This document shows positions 6,337-14,470 of a DNA stretch of 35,409 bases, in pieces. The DNA comes from Dysgonamonadaceae bacterium (lineage in GTDB: Bacteria > Bacteroidota > Bacteroidia > Bacteroidales > Dysgonomonadaceae): NCBI GenBank assembly GCA_031269865.1, contig JAISYO010000091.1:1-35409 (forward strand), read 5' to 3'. The notes under the pieces were generated by a model, which did no database searches, had not been told where the DNA came from, and was given only the letters and a program-made list of their open reading frames with translations. A program made the translations under genes and the position numbers. Position 1 is the stretch's first letter. Each line of letters starts with the position of its first letter.

Positions 6337-7230
6337 TCAATGTTTTTTCAGTTGTTTGACGTAGCTGTCAATGATTTCCGATTTTCTGGGAGAGATGTAT
6401 TTGATGCTGTCGTTGGCGGATGACAAATCGCTGTTGTTAAGGTATTTTTCTTTCTTCGGGGCGAGTACCAGCCTATTGTTGGCGATGACGGACTGCCATT
6501 CGTAGGTGATATAATCATGTGCACTCAGTTTCATCATGAAATACGCAAGCAAACGGTTATTGTCGGACTTCAAAGCCCCATCCAGACGGCAATAAAAGAA
6601 GTCTTCAAGGATTTTAGGCGTGATTTCGGTGGTAAAGATATGAGCATCATTAACACAGTCGGTCAGAATCCGAATAGCTTCATCATCCAGCTTGCAGTTA
6701 AACGGATTGTCTTTGCCGACTATCTTTTTTGATGGGGTATTTTTTTCTTTTTCATTGGATTCTTCTACGGTATTGACTATCGGTGGCGGCTGTAACCGTT
6801 CCTGTTCTTCGTTTTGCAGGAGTTCCAAATACCTGCTGTAAACAACCAACTTGATAATAATGGAAAAATAAGGTAGTTGTTCGTCATACGAATCCGGATT
6901 TTCAAAATATAATCTGTCATCGAAATTGTTATATGGAAAAGCGATGTACTTCTTGCGTACTTCCGGCAAAAGATTTTCTATGAATGTGGTTTCCCAAATG
7001 AAGTTAGGCGTTTTCCAGTCGAAAGCAAAAGATTGGATAGCCGGAACTTGTTGATTCATGGATACAAGCTCTTCCGTAATCCTGAAAATCTCTTTTCGGA
7101 TATAGTCCGGGCGTTGCTTGCTATTAAGGTATGCCTTTTTCAAAGACAATGCATCCCTAAGTGCGTCGTAGTCGTGTTGGGCGCACCGATCTATAAGTTT
7201 TTGAAGTGATTCAAACTGTTTTTCAATCAT
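6337..7230 (-). CDS. Hypothetical protein of the mobile element (297 aa)
   Basis: I do not recognise a family. The protein is soluble and mostly helical, with no signal peptide. A low-complexity linker rich in Pro, Glu and Lys (about residues 145-170) separates an N-terminal half from a C-terminal half that looks like a small winged-helix-like fold. It is the gene closest to the tRNA attachment end of the element. A -7 box TATCTTTG at 7251-7258 (minus strand) and a short palindrome GTAC-5-nt-GTAC lie directly before its start, so it has its own promoter and possibly an operator. Confidence 0.6.
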   Translation of the reverse strand: MIEKQFESLQKLIDRCAQHDYDALRDALSLKKAYLNSKQRPDYIRKEIFRITEELVSMNQQVPAIQSFAFDWKTPNFIWETTFIENLLPEVRKKYIAFPYNNFDDRLYFENPDSYDEQLPYFSIIIKLVVYSRYLELLQNEEQERLQPPPIVNTVEESNEKEKNTPSKKIVGKDNPFNCKLDDEAIRILTDCVNDAHIFTTEITPKILEDFFYCRLDGALKSDNNRLLAYFMMKLSAHDYITYEWQSVIANNRLVLAPKKEKYLNNSDLSSANDSIKYISPRKSEIIDSYVKQLKKH

Positions 7231-7235
7231 CTGCC

Positions 7236-7258
7236 GTACTTTTTGTACTGCAAAGATA
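7236..7258 (-). promoter_or_regulatory. Promoter of the 297-aa gene with small palindrome
   Basis: TATCTTTG on the minus strand (7251-7258) matches TAnnTTTG and ends about 20 nt before the ATG at 7230. GTAC-TTTTT-GTAC (7236-7248) lies just downstream and could be an operator half-site pair. Confidence 0.42.
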
Positions 7259-7383
7259 GTGAAAGGTTGGTTTTTAAGAAAATAGGAGTAGAAAACGGAA
7301 GAAATCGACAGGATTGTCGTTAATAATATCTAAAAGTTGTCCTATTAAAATAGGAAAGTACGCTTTATCCTTGTTTTCGCCAG

Positions 7384-7403
7384 TTAGTACACTTTTAGTA
7401 CAC
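7384..7403. repeat. Short direct repeats near the element end (candidate recombinase sites)
   Basis: TTAGTACAC occurs twice in tandem (7384-7392, 7395-7403). TTAGTAC recurs at 7451-7457 at the 3' end of the tRNA gene. Their position between the element genes and the tRNA target suggests arm or core sites for a tyrosine integrase. This is inference from location. Confidence 0.35.
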
Positions 7404-7414
7404 CTTTTAAAAGC

Positions 7415-7452
7415 AAAAACTCCTGACAATCATTGATTTATCAGGAGTTTTT
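7415..7452 (-). terminator. Perfect 12-bp stem-loop terminator after tRNA-Leu
   Basis: AAAAACTCCTGA (7415-7426) and TCAGGAGTTTTT (7441-7452) form a perfect 12-bp stem with a 14-nt loop. Read on the minus strand it lies right after the tRNA 3' end and its second arm ends in a run of T, so it should terminate the tRNA transcript. By symmetry it may also work on the plus strand. Confidence 0.75.
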
Positions 7453-7454
7453 AG

Positions 7455-7538
7455 TACCCAGAGCCGGGATCGAACCGGCATGGAAGTGAATCCACTGGTG
7501 TTTGAGACCAGCGCGTCTACCAATTCCGCCATCTGGGC
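7455..7538 (-). tRNA. tRNA-Leu (anticodon CAA)
   Basis: The reverse complement folds as a class II tRNA of 84 nt. The acceptor stem pairs GCCCAGA with TCTGGGT (one G-U at the end). The anticodon stem pairs CTGGT with ACCAG around the loop CTCAAAC, giving anticodon CAA. A long variable arm GTGGATTCACTTCCAT follows, and the T arm is GCCGG-TTCGATC-CCGGC. No CCA is encoded. The mobilizable element lies directly downstream of its 3' end, so this gene is the probable integration target, as known for the Bacteroides element NBU1, which also uses a tRNA-Leu 3' end. Confidence 0.95.
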
Positions 7539-7557
7539 TTCTGCCGAAAAGCGACTG

Positions 7558-7587
7558 CAAAATTACTCATATTTTCGGGATTTCAAA
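7558..7587 (-). promoter_or_regulatory. Promoter of tRNA-Leu
   Basis: On the minus strand TTTG (7584-7587), an 18-nt spacer and TAATTTTG (7558-7565) match the Bacteroidetes -33/-7 promoter at near-ideal spacing. The tRNA 5' end (7538) follows 19 nt later. This is the best promoter match in the window. Confidence 0.65.
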
Positions 7588-7783
7588 ATAGTAAAGTCTT
7601 TTTTTCGCCCTTCGGATAAGAAAAAATTGAATATCCCAATTTTTTTCATTAACTTTAATGCCCGAAACCAACAAGAAAAAAGAACAAAGCGTTTCGTTTG
7701 CGTGTTATTATTACAAATCAAATGGACGCTTTACCAAAGAAAAGACCATCAAACAAAGTTGAACGAAATAAATGCAGATTAGA

Positions 7784-8866
7784 ATGGAAAACAACAACTT
7801 TTGCGTTATTATGAGCGGCGGGATAGGAAGCCGTTTCTGGCCTTTCAGCAAAGAAGGATACCCCAAACAATTCCTCGATTTTTTTGGCACCGGACGCTCG
7901 CTGCTTCAAAACACATTCGACAGATTCAGCAAAATTGTCCCTGCCGAAAACATCTTCGTGGTTACGAACGATGCTTATAAGGACTTGACACGTGAGCAGT
8001 TGCCCCAATTAACCGACGGGCAGATATTGCTCGAGCCCATTCGCAGGAACACCGCCCCAGCAATCGCTTTCGCCACCTACCACATCAAAGCAATCAACCC
8101 CGACGCCAATATCGTGGTGGCGCCGTCGGATCATCTCATCTTGAAAGAAGATCAATTCATCGCCGACATAAACAAGGGCTTGAATTTCGTGGCGACACAC
8201 CCCGTGCTGATGACGTTGGGCATCAAACCGAACCGCCCCGAAACCGGATACGGCTATATTCAGATGGGCGAAGATTCGGAAAACGGCATCCACAAAGTGA
8301 AAACGTTTACCGAAAAGCCCAATCGGGAAATTGCCGAGGTATTTATGAAAAGCGGCGAGTTCGTTTGGAATTCGGGGATTTTTTTGTGGAATGTCAATTC
8401 CATCGTGGACGCTTTCCAAAAATACCTGCCCGATATTTTTGTCAAGTTCAACGACGGTGCAGACTATTTCAACACGCCACGGGAAAAAGAATTTATCGAC
8501 TCGGCATTCCCCTTCTGTTCGAGTATATCCATCGACTACGGCATTCTCGAAAAGGCGGACAACGTTTTTGTGAACGTTTCCGATTTCGGGTGGAGCGATC
8601 TCGGCACTTGGGGTTCGTTGCACGAAATGGCGAAAAAAGACAGTAGCGGCAACGCCGTCCTGCACGACAAAGTGCTGTACGTTGAAAGTTACGACAATAT
8701 CGTGGCGGTAAAAGACAAGAACAAATTGGTTGTTTTGCAAGGGCTTGAAGGCTATATCGTCGCCGAGGCGGATAACGTGCTGCTGATCTGTCAGAAAAAC
8801 GAAGAACAACGCATCAAGCATTTCGTTACCGACGTGAAATTTCAGTTTGGGGACGAGTATGTTTAA
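7784..8866 (+). CDS. manC: Mannose-1-phosphate guanylyltransferase (GDP-mannose pyrophosphorylase)
   Basis: This is a 360-aa nucleotidyltransferase that makes GDP-mannose from mannose-1-phosphate and GTP for surface polysaccharides, acting in the cytosol. The N-terminus has the signature SGGIGSRFWPFSKEGYPKQF (GxGxRxWPxS...PKQF), then LEPIRRNTAPAI, APSDHLI, and FTEKPN, all typical of GMP enzymes. It lacks the C-terminal phosphomannose isomerase cupin, so it is the single-function form. I chose the ATG at 7784 (MENNNFCVIMSGG) over the one at 7772 because homologs start just before CVIM. It is transcribed alone, convergent with the next gene. Confidence 0.93.
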   Translation: MENNNFCVIMSGGIGSRFWPFSKEGYPKQFLDFFGTGRSLLQNTFDRFSKIVPAENIFVVTNDAYKDLTREQLPQLTDGQILLEPIRRNTAPAIAFATYHIKAINPDANIVVAPSDHLILKEDQFIADINKGLNFVATHPVLMTLGIKPNRPETGYGYIQMGEDSENGIHKVKTFTEKPNREIAEVFMKSGEFVWNSGIFLWNVNSIVDAFQKYLPDIFVKFNDGADYFNTPREKEFIDSAFPFCSSISIDYGILEKADNVFVNVSDFGWSDLGTWGSLHEMAKKDSSGNAVLHDKVLYVESYDNIVAVKDKNKLVVLQGLEGYIVAEADNVLLICQKNEEQRIKHFVTDVKFQFGDEYV

Positions 8867-8873
8867 TCCCCCC

Positions 8874-10085
8874 CTAAAACCCGGTCAAAAACAATCCGAG
8901 ATCGTTCACGGGCAGGTTGAACCAATTTCCGACGTATGAATTGACGGGTTTCCCCGAAAACAGGTAGAACCCCGATGCGAAGCCCCTATCCGCCTTCGCT
9001 AAACCGCCGATTCCGCCGTATTCGCCCATCGAGGCGAACATCGAAGCGAAAATGTTGCTGATAGCCATCGAGCTTGTCCGTGCGACACGCGAACTGACGT
9101 TCATCTCGCAAAAATGAAGCACCCCGAAGCGTTCAAAAACGGCAGGGGCATCGGGCAGGCAGGCTTCCGCCGTGGTTTCGAAACAACCGCCGTATGCCAT
9201 TCGCAAGTCGATGATGAGCGCACCCTTTTTCAATTCCCGCACCAAATCCGCAGAGATGACGTAGCGGTGCGTTTGGTTCACATACTGCATCGCGCCGATA
9301 ACCACGTCCGCCGAGCGGAAGGTATTGCGCAAAACGTTGGGGTGGAAGGTGGAAGTAAAAAACGTGCGCCCCAAGGTTCGCTGAATCGTCCGCAGCTTGT
9401 TCACGTCGTCGTCGAAAACCTTAACCATCGCGCCGAGTGCAAAGGCAGCCCGCGCAGCAATGGTTCCGGCTACCCCCGCGCCAATAATGACGACTTCGGT
9501 GGGCGAGATGCCCGGCACGCCCCCCAACAAGATGCCTTTTCCCCCGTGGGCATTGCTCATCAGTTCAGAGGCGAGCGTGATGGCGGTTGCGCCTTCAATC
9601 TCGGAAATCGCGGTAACGAAAGGGGACGCGCCCGTGCTCGTGTCGTACATCAATTCGTAGGCTATCGCGCTGATGCGCTTTTCGAGCATCAATTCAATGG
9701 TTTGCTTCGAAAACAAAATCAGTTGCAGGAACGAAAAAACGGTTGTGCGCGGCTTCATCATCAACACCTCGGCGTAAGTCGGCGTACCTATTTTAACGAT
9801 AATGTCCGCTTGAAAAACTTCTTCCGGCGAATCGACGATAAGCGCACCCGATTCGGAATAATAGCGATCGGAATAATTGATGCTCAACCCGGCTTCGCGC
9901 TCCACCATTACGCGGTGTCCCGCGTCCACAAGCAACGAAACGGCTTCGGGCGTGAGCGCGAGGCGTTTTTCCGACGGGTTCGTTTCTTTGGGAACGCCAA
10001 TCAACAACGAAATCTTGGTTTTCTCTATTTTCAACAGCAGTTCGCGTGCGAAAAACGAAGTGCTTTTCAGTGGTTCGTACATCAT
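8874..10085 (-). CDS. Alanine dehydrogenase/transhydrogenase-family protein with altered active site
   Basis: This 403-aa protein has the two-domain AlaDH/PNT fold. The N-terminal substrate domain begins IGVPKETNPSEKRLALTPEAV (Arg41 matches the substrate-binding Arg15 of AlaDH) and the NAD-binding Rossmann domain has VIIGAGVAGTIAARAA. But the residues that match catalytic Lys75 and His96 of characterised AlaDH are Gly100 (VKIGTP) and Gln121 (FSFLQLI). Bacteroidetes often carry such a divergent paralog labelled alanine dehydrogenase. It may bind NAD and act on another substrate. It has an extra 25-residue N-terminus, and its ATG overlaps the stop of the shikimate kinase gene. Confidence 0.78.
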   Translation of the reverse strand: MMYEPLKSTSFFARELLLKIEKTKISLLIGVPKETNPSEKRLALTPEAVSLLVDAGHRVMVEREAGLSINYSDRYYSESGALIVDSPEEVFQADIIVKIGTPTYAEVLMMKPRTTVFSFLQLILFSKQTIELMLEKRISAIAYELMYDTSTGASPFVTAISEIEGATAITLASELMSNAHGGKGILLGGVPGISPTEVVIIGAGVAGTIAARAAFALGAMVKVFDDDVNKLRTIQRTLGRTFFTSTFHPNVLRNTFRSADVVIGAMQYVNQTHRYVISADLVRELKKGALIIDLRMAYGGCFETTAEACLPDAPAVFERFGVLHFCEMNVSSRVARTSSMAISNIFASMFASMGEYGGIGGLAKADRGFASGFYLFSGKPVNSYVGNWFNLPVNDLGLFLTGF

Positions 10086-10615
10086 TTCGTTATGTTTTTT
10101 AATTTTTCGGCAATGCCATCTACGGTTAAGTGGACTTCTTTTTTCGTCAGCAACTTATCGGTTTTGTGCACGATACGCGCTTGTTTATAATAACGCTCGC
10201 GAGCGGACAAATGTTGTGCGATGAAGGGAACAAGTTCCTCCCGCGATTTTCCGGCGATGAGCGGACGCACGGTTTTTGACGCCAACAGGCGGTCTGCCAA
10301 CTCTTCCGGCTCGGCTTCGATATAAACCGTGATGCCTGCCGCGTTCATCTTTTCCATATTGTCGAAAAAGCAGGGTGCGCCGCCACCGGTGGAAACAATC
10401 ACGTTTTCGAAAGCGGCAACTTCTTCCAATGCCCTGCGTTCGACGGCGCGAAAGCCATCTTCGCCTTTTTCCTCAAAAAGTTCGGCGATGGTTTTGCGGT
10501 ATTTGTTCTCGATATATTTGTCTAAATCAATAAATTCAACGTTCAACAACTTGCCCAAGCTTTTGCCGATCGTCGTTTTCCCCACGCCCATATATCCTAC
10601 GATAAATATCCTCAT
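10082..10615 (-). CDS. aroK: Shikimate kinase
   Basis: This is a P-loop kinase of 177 aa from the ATG at 10615 (MRIFIVGYMGVGKTT). Upstream in-frame starts would add 17 residues that families lack. Walker A is GYMGVGKTT; the shikimate-binding residues are in FIDLDKYIE, FRAVERRAL and VSTGGGAP; the lid has RPLI. It phosphorylates shikimate for chorismate and aromatic amino acid synthesis. It sits between the cardiolipin synthase and AlaDH-like genes on the minus strand, with a 4-nt overlap with the latter. Confidence 0.95.
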   Translation of the reverse strand: MRIFIVGYMGVGKTTIGKSLGKLLNVEFIDLDKYIENKYRKTIAELFEEKGEDGFRAVERRALEEVAAFENVIVSTGGGAPCFFDNMEKMNAAGITVYIEAEPEELADRLLASKTVRPLIAGKSREELVPFIAQHLSARERYYKQARIVHKTDKLLTKKEVHLTVDGIAEKLKNITK

Positions 10616-10666
10616 CATTTCAAATTTAAGCATCAATACACTATCTTTCAATATTTTACAAGACAT

Positions 10667-12085
10667 TTACAGCAAAGGCGCAAACAAGCGCATAAACGAT
10701 TCGAAGAACCGCCTCGTCCTTGGACGCCTCAACCATTCGCGCAACGACACGATTTCCGCGTTGCGCTGATCTATCAGGAATATATTTTTTGCCTCTGTCG
10801 TTTTTTCCTCGTCATAGATGAACGCTTCCACCTCGAAATTGCTTCCGAAACTGCGAAAATCGAAATTCACGGATCCCACGAGTGTCAGCCCATCATCGAA
10901 AATCATCATTTTAGAGTGCAGGAATCCATTTTTGTACAGGTAAACCTTCACGCCCGACTTCAACATTTCCTTCACGAAAGAAAGGGAAGCCGCCTGCACG
11001 AGATGCACGTCCGATCGTTCCGACAACATAATCCGCACGTCCACACCGCGCACGGCAGCCGCTTGCAGGGCTTCAACCATATTGTCGGGCGGAAGGAAAT
11101 AGGGCGTTTGTATGAAAATCGACTTTTTGGCATTGTAGATGGCGTGCAGCACGCCATTTGAAATGTCCCATTCTTCCATAAACGGACCGCTGTTGATCAT
11201 CTGCACGGCAGCCGTCCCCGCACTTTCGAGGACGGGGAAATACTTTCGGGAAGTAATTAGGGTTTGGCTGACGAAACACCAATCAATGAGGAAGATAGAT
11301 TGCAATCCCTGAACGCCTTTCCCCTCAACGCGGACGTGCGTATCGCGCCACGCGCCCCAACTTACGCCGTCCACGTAGCGATCGGCAATGTTCATTCCGC
11401 CCACGTAGCCGATTTGGCCGTCGATGACCACAATTTTCCGGTGGTTGCGGTAGTTAAGCCTCGACGTGATGATGGGCAGAACCAATTTGAGAAAGGATTC
11501 CGCTTCAATTCCCGCCTTGCGCATATCTTCAAAAAAACGTTTTTTCGTGTGCCGCGAGCCGAAGCTGTCGTAAATCACGCGCACTTCCAAGCCCTCTTTC
11601 GCCTTTCGGATTAGCGCGTCTTTCAGTCGGTTTCCCATTTTGTCGTCCTCTAAAACATAGTATTCGAGGTGGATATGCTTTTTTGCGTGGGCGATGTCCG
11701 ACAGCAAGGCTTCGAATTTATCGCCACCCTTGGTAAAAAATTGCAGGGCGTTCCCGCCGAGCAACGGCGTGTGATCGAGGTTCTTCAAGAGCTGCACCAA
11801 CTGCCCGTAGCCTTCGGGGGTGTTCACTTCCTCAACGGCGCCCACCTCGTCCAACGGACGTTTTTTGAGTTTGCTGTACATTCGTTTGGAAATAACCTGT
11901 CTTTTTGTAATGTCCTGTCCGACGATCAAATAAAACAACAAACCGATAATCGGCAAGAAAATCAGCACCAAAATCCACGAAACCGTTTTTATCGGGTTCC
12001 GGTTTTCAGAAATGATGACGACAATCATACCCACAACCGTGATTGCGTACAAAATTTGAAGCAGATACACCAAAAATTGGCTCAT
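10667..12085 (-). CDS. cls: Cardiolipin synthase (phospholipase D family)
   Basis: The protein is 472 aa. Two N-terminal transmembrane helices (about 5-25 and 33-54) anchor it to the inner membrane. The two HKD motifs are NHRKIVVIDG (His215, Lys217, Asp222) and HSKMMIFDDG (His390, Lys392, Asp397). It condenses two phosphatidylglycerols into cardiolipin and glycerol. Length and layout are those of bacterial ClsA-type enzymes. It is followed at 51 nt by the shikimate kinase start. Confidence 0.95.
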   Translation of the reverse strand: MSQFLVYLLQILYAITVVGMIVVIISENRNPIKTVSWILVLIFLPIIGLLFYLIVGQDITKRQVISKRMYSKLKKRPLDEVGAVEEVNTPEGYGQLVQLLKNLDHTPLLGGNALQFFTKGGDKFEALLSDIAHAKKHIHLEYYVLEDDKMGNRLKDALIRKAKEGLEVRVIYDSFGSRHTKKRFFEDMRKAGIEAESFLKLVLPIITSRLNYRNHRKIVVIDGQIGYVGGMNIADRYVDGVSWGAWRDTHVRVEGKGVQGLQSIFLIDWCFVSQTLITSRKYFPVLESAGTAAVQMINSGPFMEEWDISNGVLHAIYNAKKSIFIQTPYFLPPDNMVEALQAAAVRGVDVRIMLSERSDVHLVQAASLSFVKEMLKSGVKVYLYKNGFLHSKMMIFDDGLTLVGSVNFDFRSFGSNFEVEAFIYDEEKTTEAKNIFLIDQRNAEIVSLREWLRRPRTRRFFESFMRLFAPLL

Positions 12086-12116
12086 AAGCAGGTTTATCTA
12101 TGGGATAATGAACTCA

Positions 12117-12142
12117 TCTATCTATATCTATATCTATATTTA
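12117..12142. repeat. Hexanucleotide microsatellite at the 3' end of rsgA
   Basis: About four units of TATCTA (plus strand) run across the end of rsgA. On the coding strand they give three Tyr-Arg pairs and then the stop TAG, itself formed by the repeat. As the unit is 6 nt, changes in copy number would add or remove Tyr-Arg pairs without shifting frame. Confidence 0.75.
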
Positions 12143-13053
12143 TCTTCATCTACGTCTTCGAGGATATTCAGGTACGAGGTGTAGCGGCTTTCGCTGATGT
12201 AATGTTTTTCCACCGCTTCCCGCACCGCGCAACCCGGCTCGTTGATGTGCAGGCAGTTGTTGTAATGGCAAGCCGCCGAAAAACGGAAAATTTCGGGGAA
12301 ATAGTGCGAAAACTCGTTTTTCTGCATATCAATGACGCCGAAGCCTTTTATCCCCGGCGTGTCGATGACGAAGCCGCCGCCATTCAGTTCGAGCATTTCC
12401 GAAAACGTGGTGGTGTGCATACCCTTGTGGTGGTAATCGGAAATTTTGCCCACTTTTTGCGATGCGTTTCCTTGCAAACTGTTTATCAGGCTTGATTTCC
12501 CAACCCCCGAATGTCCCGCGAAAAGCGTTATTTTACCTTTTATCAGTTCCCTCACGGCATCGATTCCGGTATTTTCCGCCACCGATATTTTCAAGCAGGG
12601 GTAGCCGATGGACGTGTATAGCGCAACCAAGCCGTCGATGTATTCAAGATCCTCGGCATCAAACAAATCCATTTTGTTGAATACCAAGCAAATCGGCACG
12701 CGGTAAGCCTCTGCCGTAACGAGGAAACGATCAATGAAAACCGTACTTGTTTCCGGGAAGCGCGGGGTTACGAACAGCAGCGTCAAATCGACGTTCGCCG
12801 CCAAAATGTGTGAATGTTTCGACAAATTTGACGCGCGGCGGACGATGTAATTTTTACGATCGCCGATTTCGGTTATGAAAGCCGAACCGTCGCCGTTTAC
12901 GCTGATCGCCACGCGATCGCCCACCACGACAGGGCTTGTGCTGCGAATGCCTTTCAGCCGGAAACTCCCCTTGGCTTTACAGAGGACGTCGCCGTTGTCC
13001 GCAGTCCGCACCAAATAAGAATTTCCGGTGTTTTTGATTACCAATCCCTGCAT
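12118..13053 (-). CDS. rsgA: Ribosome small subunit-dependent GTPase A
   Basis: RsgA is a circularly permuted GTPase that checks maturation of the 30S subunit. The N-terminal OB fold ([12 protein letters not shown] through GDRVAISV) is followed by the permuted G domain with FNKMD (G4), [15 protein letters not shown] (G1) and DTPGI (G3), then a zinc finger [15 protein letters not shown] chose the ATG at 13053 ([10 protein letters not shown]); a GTG at 13086, overlapping the end of frr, would add 11 residues. The C-terminus ends in KYRYRYR, encoded by a hexanucleotide microsatellite. Confidence 0.95.
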   Translation of the reverse strand: MQGLVIKNTGNSYLVRTADNGDVLCKAKGSFRLKGIRSTSPVVVGDRVAISVNGDGSAFITEIGDRKNYIVRRASNLSKHSHILAANVDLTLLFVTPRFPETSTVFIDRFLVTAEAYRVPICLVFNKMDLFDAEDLEYIDGLVALYTSIGYPCLKISVAENTGIDAVRELIKGKITLFAGHSGVGKSSLINSLQGNASQKVGKISDYHHKGMHTTTFSEMLELNGGGFVIDTPGIKGFGVIDMQKNEFSHYFPEIFRFSAACHYNNCLHINEPGCAVREAVEKHYISESRYTSYLNILEDVDEDKYRYRYR

Positions 13054-13082
13054 ATCGCCCGTTGTCCGAAACCGTAAAATGC

Positions 13083-13643
13083 TCACACCGTGAGGATTTC
13101 TTTCTCTTTCGCGGCAAACATTTCGTCCACTTTCTTCACGTATTTGTCGTGGATTTTTTGGATGTCGGCTTCCCCGTCTTTTCCCATATCTTCGGGCAAA
13201 CCGTCTTTCACGGCTTTTTTCACTTCGTCGATGGCTTCGCGACGCGCGTTGCGAATGCTGATTTTGGCTTCCTCCGCTTCCTGCTTGGTTTGTTTTACCA
13301 AATTGCGACGGCGTTCCTCCGTCAGCGGCGGAATGCCCAAGCGGATAATTTCGCCGTTATTTTCGGGCGTGATGCCTACGTCGGAATCCAAGATGGCTTT
13401 TTCCACCACTTTGAGCATCGTTTTTTCCCAAGGCTGTATCACGATGGTTTTCGCATCGGGCGTGTTCACGCTGGCGACATTGGAAAGCGGCACGTTGCTG
13501 CCGTAATACTCCACGCGCACGCCGTCGAGGATATGCACGTTGGCACGTCCGGCGCGAATGCGGGAAAAAGTTTCTTCCAAAAATTCGAGGGTCATCTGCA
13601 TTTGCTCCTCGGCATCTTTCTTGATGGTTGTAAGATCACTCAT
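13083..13643 (-). CDS. frr: Ribosome recycling factor
   Basis: The 186-aa length is exactly that of the family. The signature [23 protein letters not shown] near the N-terminus and the long C-terminal helices ([19 protein letters not shown]) are typical. With EF-G it splits post-termination ribosomes. It lies between pyrH and rsgA, an order usual in Bacteroidales. A TATTTTTG -7 box is at 13665-13672 on the minus strand, 22 nt before the ATG. Confidence 0.97.
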   Translation of the reverse strand: MSDLTTIKKDAEEQMQMTLEFLEETFSRIRAGRANVHILDGVRVEYYGSNVPLSNVASVNTPDAKTIVIQPWEKTMLKVVEKAILDSDVGITPENNGEIIRLGIPPLTEERRRNLVKQTKQEAEEAKISIRNARREAIDEVKKAVKDGLPEDMGKDGEADIQKIHDKYVKKVDEMFAAKEKEILTV

Positions 13644-13664
13644 ATTCGTCGGGTTTTAAAGAAG

Positions 13665-13672
13665 CAAAAATA
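13665..13672 (-). promoter_or_regulatory. -7 box before frr
   Basis: TATTTTTG on the minus strand fits TAnnTTTG, 21 nt upstream of the frr ATG, in the 98-bp spacer between pyrH and frr. No -33 match is visible at the usual distance. Confidence 0.4.
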
Positions 13673-13741
13673 GTGAAAATTTTCGACTTATTAAAATTAT
13701 ATTTGGAATAATGCAAATCAATTGTCTTCCGTCCTAATCTC

Positions 13742-14449
13742 TCACACGTGCACCAAGGTGCCGATATTCTCGCCCCCGACTACTTTTTTCAGGTTTCCGT
13801 AGGTATCCATATCGAAAACCACGATAGGAAGGTTGTTTTCTTTGCATAATGTGGTGGCTGTTAAATCCATCACTTTCAGTCCGCGACGATAAATTTCATC
13901 GAAGGAAATGTCGCTGAATTTCGTGGCGGAAGGATCTTTTTCCGGATCGGCGGTGTAAATGCCGTCCACACGTGTGCCCTTGAACATAGCATCTGCCTCG
14001 ATTTCGATGCCGCGCAGGGCAGAGCCTGTATCCGTCGTGAAAAACGGGTTTCCGGTGCCACAAGAAATGATGGCGATTTCGCCGCCCTCCATCGCTTCGA
14101 TAGTCTTCCACTTGGTGTAAAATTCGCCGACGGGTTCCATACGAACAGCCGTGAAAACGCGGTTTTTTTGCCCGATGGCAGTCAGCGCAGAGCTGAGCGC
14201 GAGGCTGTTGATGACGGTTGCGAGCATTCCCATTTGATCGCCTTTCACACGATCGAAGCCTTTGGACGCGCCGCTCAGCCCGCGAAAGATATTTCCACCG
14301 CCGATGACGATTCCAATCTGCACACCCATTTGCGCCGCCTCTTTTATTTGTTCCGCGTACTCGCCGAGACGTTTTTCGTCTATCCCGTACTGTTTTCCGC
14401 CCATCAGCGATTCGCCGCTAAGTTTCAATAGTATTCTTTTGTACTTCAT
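13742..14449 (-). CDS. pyrH: UMP kinase
   Basis: The protein is 235 aa with the amino-acid-kinase fold. It starts KRILLKLSGESL, has GIVIGGGNIFRG, a DQMGMLATVINSLAL segment and GNPFFTTDTGSALRG, all hallmarks of bacterial PyrH. It phosphorylates UMP to UDP as a hexamer and is usually GTP-activated and UTP-inhibited. It is upstream of frr in the same orientation. Confidence 0.97.
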   Translation of the reverse strand: MKYKRILLKLSGESLMGGKQYGIDEKRLGEYAEQIKEAAQMGVQIGIVIGGGNIFRGLSGASKGFDRVKGDQMGMLATVINSLALSSALTAIGQKNRVFTAVRMEPVGEFYTKWKTIEAMEGGEIAIISCGTGNPFFTTDTGSALRGIEIEADAMFKGTRVDGIYTADPEKDPSATKFSDISFDEIYRRGLKVMDLTATTLCKENNLPIVVFDMDTYGNLKKVVGGENIGTLVHV

Positions 14450-14470
14450 AATTAACGATTTATATGGATT

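Noticed and set aside
7480-7782. 100-aa plus-strand ORF before manC
   Set aside because: Its start lies inside the tRNA-Leu gene and it has no family signal.
9114-10190. Long plus-strand ORF (358 aa) opposite the AlaDH-like and aroK genes
   Set aside because: It is the antisense of a well-supported gene, has a low-complexity His/Arg/Gly-rich composition, and no recognisable motif.
12117-12142. Microsatellite as an on/off phase-variation switch of rsgA
   Set aside because: A 6-nt unit cannot shift the frame, and it lies at the very end of the gene.
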